Shown here in pieces: positions 60,036 to 64,000 of a stretch of 64,000 nucleotides of DNA. The position numbers and the translations under genes are program-made. Each line of letters begins with the position of its first letter. Within the stretch, counting starts at the first letter, position 1. The notes under the pieces were generated by a model that saw only the letters and a list, made by a program, of their open reading frames with translations, was not told the origin of the DNA and ran no database searches. The DNA comes from [Clostridium] leptum DSM 753 (GTDB lineage Bacteria; Bacillota; Clostridia; Oscillospirales; Acutalibacteraceae). The stretch is taken from the NCBI GenBank assembly GCA_000154345.1, contig DS480350.1, positions 310,001 to 374,000 on the forward strand. Direction: 5' to 3'.

Positions 60036-60064
60036 TTGCGAATTTCCAGGAGTTGTGTTAGAAT
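60036..60064 (+). promoter_or_regulatory. iclR promoter
   Basis: TTGCGA, 17-base spacer with TG before the -10, TAGAAT. It lies within any frame opening near 60031, so translation must start later. Confidence 0.65.
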
Positions 60065-60114
60065 ATTCCTGCGTCTCTGAGAATTTGCCTGCCGGGCGCG
60101 AGAAGGTATATGGG

Positions 60115-60915
60115 GTGATCAAGTTGGAAAAAGACAATACGGAACAGCCGAAAATGAAATCTCTGGACAAGGCTCTGAAGCTTTTAGAGTGCTTTGGCTC
60201 CGTCACCCCTGAGCTGGGGATCACGGAGCTCGCTAGAATCCTGGAGCTGCATAAAAGCAATGTGTTTAATATTGTGGCAACCTTTGAACAGCATGGATAT
60301 CTGGAAAAGAACAAGGCTACCGGGAAATACCGCCTGGGGTTGAAGCTGCTGGAGTTTTCCTATTTGATTAATGAAAATTTAGGGTATCAGCGCGTGTTGT
60401 ATGACATTATGAAGGAGGTTTCCAATGAATTGGGGGCCATTACATATTTTGCCGTTTTGCGAGGGCAAAAGGTCTTTTACCTTTGCAGCGCCTACCCGCA
60501 TAAAAAGGACAATCATTTTCCCTATCGGACCATTATTGGCGAAACCGCGCCGCTGTATTGTACGTCGCTGGGAAAGGTGATGATGGCGTTTATGCCTTCG
60601 GAAGAACTGGAGGCTTATCTTACGCAATCAGTTTCCTTTCACACCTTTACACGATATACCATAACCGAGCCGGACCGGCTGAGACAGGAAGCCGCCTTGA
60701 TTCGAGAAAAAGGCTTTAGCGTGGATAACGAGGAACATGAGTATGGCGTGAAATGTGTGGGCGTGCCTGTGCTGCTGCCGGAAAGCAGCCAGGTCGCTGC
60801 TTTCAGCGCCTCAGGTCCGGCTTCTGCTTTTGACGGCTCAGATTTGGAGCAGAAAGCCAAGGCTTTAAAGGAAGCCTCTTTTTTAATGCGGGAAAGGCTC
60901 CGAACCCTTGCATGA
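60115..60915 (+). CDS. IclR-family transcriptional regulator
   Basis: About 266 residues with GTG start at 60115 (8 bases after GAGAAGG); TTG at 60124 is an alternative. N-terminal winged helix (LDKALKLLECFGS, LARILELHKSNVFNIVATFE), then the IclR effector domain with RGQKVFYL, ETAPLYCTSLGKVMM and the usual C-terminal GVKCVGVPV. It likely controls the SDR upstream or itself through GAACAAT sites, which is unproven. Confidence 0.93.
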   Translation: MIKLEKDNTEQPKMKSLDKALKLLECFGSVTPELGITELARILELHKSNVFNIVATFEQHGYLEKNKATGKYRLGLKLLEFSYLINENLGYQRVLYDIMKEVSNELGAITYFAVLRGQKVFYLCSAYPHKKDNHFPYRTIIGETAPLYCTSLGKVMMAFMPSEELEAYLTQSVSFHTFTRYTITEPDRLRQEAALIREKGFSVDNEEHEYGVKCVGVPVLLPESSQVAAFSASGPASAFDGSDLEQKAKALKEASFLMRERLRTLA

Positions 60916-61249
60916 GGGTTCCCTGCGGATTCCCGTTTGAAGGGTTGAATCTTGTGCTGGAAAGAACAGCATAGAACGGATCTCATGCCGTTTCGGCTAA
61001 TAAAATGATACAGTAAAGCTTTCTCTGCGGGTTTGCCTAACCGTCTGTTTCGTTTATTTCTTCCTTTGTGGAAAAATTTTTGCTTTATGCTTTTTAGGGG
61101 GCGGCCAGTAGGAATTTGTAAATGCTTTTTTATCAATTTATAAAGCAAAGAAAAGCCTCTCTTGCTTTTGAATACAAGAGAGGCTTTTTAATCTGTGCGG
61201 TATGCCGTATGAAAAAGCGGATTATATTAAAATGCCGCTGAAAAATTTT
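60916..61249. other. Intergenic stretch between IclR and the sugar transferase
   Basis: Convergent region of about 330 bases containing two terminators; no gene seen. Confidence 0.6.
61151..61190. terminator. Bidirectional terminator
   Basis: AAAAGCCTCTCTTG...CAAGAGAGGCTTTT, 14-bp perfect stem. Confidence 0.93.
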
Positions 61250-61261
61250 TTAAGCGGCATT
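61231..61261 (-). terminator. Hairpin overlapping the end of the sugar transferase
   Basis: AATGCCGCT...AGCGGCATT on the minus strand followed by TTAAT; overlaps the last codons (stop at 61250). Confidence 0.6.
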
Positions 61262-61996
61262 GGCGTCTTCAGGCTTATTAGCTGTTACAGCATCCGCGTT
61301 TTCCACACAGCCCTCCTGGTAATCTTTTCTGCTGAAAACCACAGCAACGGTTTTTAATAATATCTTGAGATCCAGAAAGAAGGAAATATGCATGAGATAT
61401 TCCGTATCTAAATTTACCTTGCTTTCCTCATCGACCAGATCTCTGCCGTTTACTTGGGCATATCCGGTTACGCCGGGGCGAAGACTGTATACGCCTCTTT
61501 TTAAACGCTGTGAATGGATCTTTTCTTCCGCTAGGATTAAAGGGCGAGGCCCAACAAGGCTCATTTCTCCTTTTAAGACGTTGAGCAATTGAGGAAGCTC
61601 ATCCAAACTGGTGACACGAAGAATTTTTCCGACTTTTGTAATGTAGTGGCCGGGGTTTTTAAACTGATTCGTGGCAACGTTATTAGGCGTATGTTTATAC
61701 ATGGTACGGAATTTATAAACGCGAAACGGCTCGCCGCCTCTGCCTACCCGTTCCTGACGGAAAATGACAGAGCCAGAGGATTCCAGCTTAATTGCCAGCG
61801 CACATATGATAAAGATAGGGCTGAGCACCGCTAGCAATAAAAAGGATAGTACAATATCCAATGACCGTTTTACCACGAAATAGGCTTTTTGATTTTCTGA
61901 AAACATGTGAAGCTGATCTGAATTCTTTACGTTTCCTTGCTTTTGATACGGAGATGATTGAATAGAACCGCGCTGAAGCGCCTCTTTCAATGCCAT
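61250..61996 (-). CDS. Undecaprenyl-phosphate sugar-1-phosphate transferase
   Basis: Initiates polysaccharide synthesis by loading the first sugar-phosphate on the undecaprenyl carrier (WcaJ/EpsL/PglC catalytic fold). 248 residues: basic N-terminus, one membrane hairpin (about 43-68, KRSLDIVLSFLLLAVLSPIF), then RVGRGGEPFRVYKFRTMY, TSLDELPQLLNVLKGEMS, LVGPRPL and RPGVTGYAQVNGRD. Ribosome site AAGGAGGAGATCGG. The rest of a polysaccharide cluster is not in view; a 1-kb AT-rich control region lies in front. Confidence 0.96.
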   Translation of the reverse strand: MALKEALQRGSIQSSPYQKQGNVKNSDQLHMFSENQKAYFVVKRSLDIVLSFLLLAVLSPIFIICALAIKLESSGSVIFRQERVGRGGEPFRVYKFRTMYKHTPNNVATNQFKNPGHYITKVGKILRVTSLDELPQLLNVLKGEMSLVGPRPLILAEEKIHSQRLKRGVYSLRPGVTGYAQVNGRDLVDEESKVNLDTEYLMHISFFLDLKILLKTVAVVFSRKDYQEGCVENADAVTANKPEDANAA

Positions 61997-62141
61997 CCGA
62001 TCTCCTCCTTGATTTCTTTAAATTTATGAAGTCGAGGTTTTGGGCAAAACCTATGCAAAATCAACCGACCACGGCGGGAATTGCGCTGCTTTTCCAAAAG
62101 ACAAACCGGCTTGCGTTCGACAAATTTCGGATCCTTTGTAT

Positions 62142-62170
62142 ATTCTACTCGGGCAAGCATATGTTGTCAA
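62142..62170 (-). promoter_or_regulatory. Proximal promoter of the sugar transferase
   Basis: Minus strand TTGACA, 17-base spacer, TAGAAT. Confidence 0.75.
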
Positions 62171-62263
62171 CCGCTTTCCCATAGGAAATCGCAGGATAAA
62201 AAGAATCTGATTCCAGCCTTGTAAAACAAAGGAAATTTGAGTTCTAACAATTCCTAAAAGGCC

Positions 62264-62376
62264 AATAAAAAATATCCACCGGAAGAACGCCAAATCAAAA
62301 CATAAGGATCTTCTTTCTATAAAGAGTTCCCGCAAAGTTCTGGAAAAATCGCAATAAAAAGTGGATATTTTTTATT
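62264..62376. repeat. 16-bp perfect inverted repeat with 81-base loop
   Basis: AATAAAAAATATCCAC (62264-62279) and GTGGATATTTTTTATT (62361-62376). In the transcript from the distal promoter it forms a stem ending in a U run, attenuator-like. Confidence 0.7.
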
Positions 62377-62484
62377 TTAATAATCTATAGAATCCAAGAC
62401 ACTGGTAAAACAGCAAATATTATTGTGAAAAAGAAAAATAAACGCCTTTTTTTAAGCAAATTTTACTGTCTGTTTAATTATACA

Positions 62485-62513
62485 ATTATAGCTTAATCCT
62501 TAATTTATGTCAA
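62485..62513 (-). promoter_or_regulatory. Distal consensus promoter of the sugar transferase
   Basis: Minus strand TTGACA (62508-62513), 17-base spacer, TATAAT (62485-62490), perfect match, about 490 bases before the gene. Confidence 0.8.
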
Positions 62514-62834
62514 TAGAAGTCGAATTTCATTATCTTCTGTCGGCGATCTGGAACAAAAATGCGGTTACAATTTAGTATAACGGATTTTTCATCAAATAGT
62601 AAAGTTTTGAAAATTAAATATTTCTCTTAGTGGATGGCGTCTAATGGGGAATTTGTTGCTTCTGCCTTTTAACCATAGGCATGTGACTTTAAATCCATAG
62701 ATTGGGCGATATAAAGTAAAATCTAAAACGATAGTATACATAAAAACCGTAACGTTTAGAATTTTTTATGTTTAAATTTTTGCGTATTTTTAAAATAAAC
62801 AAACAGAAAATATTAAAAATAATATATTTTATTA

Positions 62835-62863
62835 TTGACTTTTTTGATATTGTATGATATTTT
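62835..62863 (+). promoter_or_regulatory. Promoter of the second LacI regulator
   Basis: TTGACT, 17-base spacer, TATTTT, immediately followed by the palindromic operator. Confidence 0.6.
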
Positions 62864-62881
62864 TATCTTAACGTTAAGATA
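62864..62881. promoter_or_regulatory. Perfect 18-bp LacI-type operator
   Basis: TATCTTAACGTTAAGATA, a perfect palindrome with central CG, covering the expected transcription start. Looser relatives (ATCTAAAACGATAG near 62721, CGTAACGTTTAGAA near 62748) lie upstream. Confidence 0.75.
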
Positions 62882-63064
62882 TGAGCGGTAAGCTTTAGCG
62901 CAGGTTAAGCAGCTTCTTTTCGATGGGTGCTGCTGTAGGCTGGATTTCTCATTGGAAAATTATAGAGAAGAAACCTAAGGCTGTTTTTTGGGGCTCTCGC
63001 TGTGCACGGAAGATTTCGTAATAGCCGCATTTTACGATTGACCACAAAGGGGGATAAGTTGAAT

Positions 63065-64000
63065 ATGGTATCCATTAAAGACGTGGCGAAGGAAGCTGGT
63101 GTTTCGGCCACTACGGTATCAGCGGTGGTAAATGGGCTTGATTGCGTAAAACCATCCACAAGAGAAAGAGTATTAGAGGCGATCGATCGCTTAGGCTATA
63201 TTCCCAATGTATCCGCTCGGGAGCTTGTAACGAGAAAAAAACAGAATATCGGGCTGATTACCATGACCTATGACCGATATGAGTCCAGACGGCACAGCAA
63301 GGATGGCAGCGAGGATATTTTTTATACCGAATACATATTAAAAATAGCGGAATGCCTGGAAAATATGGGGTATGGGCTGCTGCTGGAAAATTTCTACTAT
63401 GAATCAGGAAGCAAAAGGCTTCCGAAGTTTATTGTACAAAAACGGGTAGACGGAGTGATCGTGGTTGGTTCCCTTTACACCAAGGAGTTTATCAAGCTTT
63501 TGAGAAAATACATTCCGGCAGTAGTAGCGCTGGGCTGCCCAAGCGAATTTTCAGATTATGTGCGCAATGATTATACGGAGTCCGTAACATTGCCGATCCG
63601 TTATCTGATCGCGAATGGCCACCGACGGATTGCCTATGCCAGCGGAGACCCGCTGACCAGCGCTTATCACTATAAGCTGTTGGGATATCAGATGGCTCTG
63701 GAAGAGGCCGGAATTCCTTACCGGGAGGATTATGTTTTCGAAAGCAAGTATCTGGCCACAGAAGGCTACTGCGTAGCCCGGAAAATCATGGAACTCCCAG
63801 AAGAAACACGCCCTACGGCGGTAATGTTTGCCTCGGACATTATTGCGGCAGGCGCCTATCAATATTTTTACGAGAACCGGATCCGAATCCCTGATGAAAT
63901 CTCAGTGGTAGGCTATGAAAATCTGCCAATTTCCTGCCTTTTGTGCCCACCCTTGACTTCGGTTGACTGGCACAAGGACCGTATGTCGGAAGAAGCGTGC
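63065..64000 (+). CDS. LacI-family transcriptional regulator, cut by the window end
   Basis: At least 312 residues seen, no stop in view. Starts MVSIKDVAKEAGVSATTVSAVVNG (HTH 1-25, hinge to about 58), then the periplasmic-binding-like core with VDGVIVVGSL, YLIANGHRRIAYASG, PTAVMFASDIIAAGA and ISVVGYEN. TTG at 63059 sits better behind AAAGGGGGATAAG and may be the true start. The promoter and palindrome upstream suggest self-control; its carbohydrate target genes probably follow beyond the window. Confidence 0.93.
   Translation, partial: MVSIKDVAKEAGVSATTVSAVVNGLDCVKPSTRERVLEAIDRLGYIPNVSARELVTRKKQNIGLITMTYDRYESRRHSKDGSEDIFYTEYILKIAECLENMGYGLLLENFYYESGSKRLPKFIVQKRVDGVIVVGSLYTKEFIKLLRKYIPAVVALGCPSEFSDYVRNDYTESVTLPIRYLIANGHRRIAYASGDPLTSAYHYKLLGYQMALEEAGIPYREDYVFESKYLATEGYCVARKIMELPEETRPTAVMFASDIIAAGAYQYFYENRIRIPDEISVVGYENLPISCLLCPPLTSVDWHKDRMSEEAC

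Larger units (their letters stand above)
59496..60114. other. Intergenic region between SDR and IclR
   Basis: About 620 bases without a gene. It holds a perfect terminator (59746-59790) and the IclR promoter (60036-60064). Confidence 0.55.
61997..63058. other. AT-rich 1-kb regulatory region between divergent genes
   Basis: No gene supported. It contains two minus-strand promoters for the sugar transferase, a 16-bp inverted repeat in its leader, and the plus-strand promoter and operator of the second LacI. From about 62340 to 62880 it is markedly more A/T-rich than the rest of the window. Confidence 0.6.

Noticed and set aside
62051..62335. Partly hydrophobic minus-strand frame in the sugar-transferase leader
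   Set aside because: It spans the proximal promoter and half of the inverted repeat, has no ribosome site and no motif.
1..64000. tRNA, rRNA, CRISPR arrays, insertion sequences
   Set aside because: No TpsiC-arm-like GGTTCGA...CC sets, no spaced repeats, no transposase motifs or terminal repeats noticed on either strand.

Overview
The window is a chromosomal stretch from a low-oxygen, amino-acid-metabolising Firmicute, most likely class Clostridia (Oscillospirales/Ruminococcaceae-like). Supporting signs are an indolepyruvate:ferredoxin oxidoreductase, a small 2[4Fe-4S] ferredoxin, GTP-type PEP carboxykinase, a Na+-translocating decarboxylase beta/gamma pair, the darA-holB-ricT cluster of Firmicutes, strong AGGAGG-type ribosome sites, and near-consensus TTGACA-17-TATAAT promoters. 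I saw no rRNA, tRNA, CRISPR array, insertion sequence or prophage.

Layout. 0-4.5 kb: iorA-iorB-paaK-ACT, an operon turning aromatic 2-oxoacids into aryl-acyl-CoA. 4.7-11 kb: small accessory genes, including an overlooked 48-aa membrane protein, an SDR, a PadR/HAAS pair with a well-defined promoter and operator, a lipoprotein resembling an alkyl sulfatase that has lost most of its metal ligands, and an ATP-grasp protein. 11-14.3 kb: a penicillin-binding protein and an FHA-fused SEDS (FtsW/RodA) glycosyltransferase. 14.5-20 kb: a hypothetical protein, asnB, an XRE regulator, and a GNAT/dusB pair. 20-26.7 kb: polA, a low-molecular-weight phosphatase, rimI, tsaD and pckG. 27-29.4 kb: small membrane proteins and a purine permease. 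29.9-38.2 kb: the shikimate/Phe/Tyr block on the minus strand, aroE-aroK, then aroF-tyrA-aroB-aroA-aroC-pheA. 38.4-48.3 kb: acpP, oadB-oadG-proS, a decarboxylase, darA-holB-ricT, ferredoxin, trmN6 and rsmI. 48.4-53.6 kb: a degenerate DUF3267-type membrane protein, ychF, tex and an acyltransferase-like membrane protein. 53.9-64 kb: carbohydrate and regulatory genes (Gfo/Idh/MocA, sugar epimerase, LacI, GNAT, M55 peptidase, SDR, IclR, undecaprenyl-phosphate sugar transferase, and a second LacI cut by the window end).

The strongest unusual signal lies in front of aroF. A promoter inside the end of aroK is followed by a short ribosome site, an unlisted 38-codon ORF with a dense run of Phe, Tyr and Trp codons, and an intrinsic terminator, all before aroF. 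This has the form of a ribosome-mediated attenuator controlling the whole aromatic operon; no T-box sequence is visible there. The second is a motif shared by unrelated proteins. Two small membrane proteins (6163-6669 and 42155-42430) carry almost verbatim the IIGGADGPTAIF signature of Na+-pump decarboxylase beta subunits, although neither is a decarboxylase. A true beta subunit with a close variant of the motif lies at 39043-40176.

Both ends of aromatic metabolism are present: biosynthesis (aro/phe/tyr) and reductive or oxidative handling of aromatic 2-oxoacids (ior/paaK). The two blocks are 25 kb apart with separate control. Several proteins look like catalytically altered relatives of enzymes (the sulfatase-like lipoprotein and the DUF3267-like protein). 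Start codons were chosen from ribosome sites and overlaps; function calls are by motif recognition only, without database searches.
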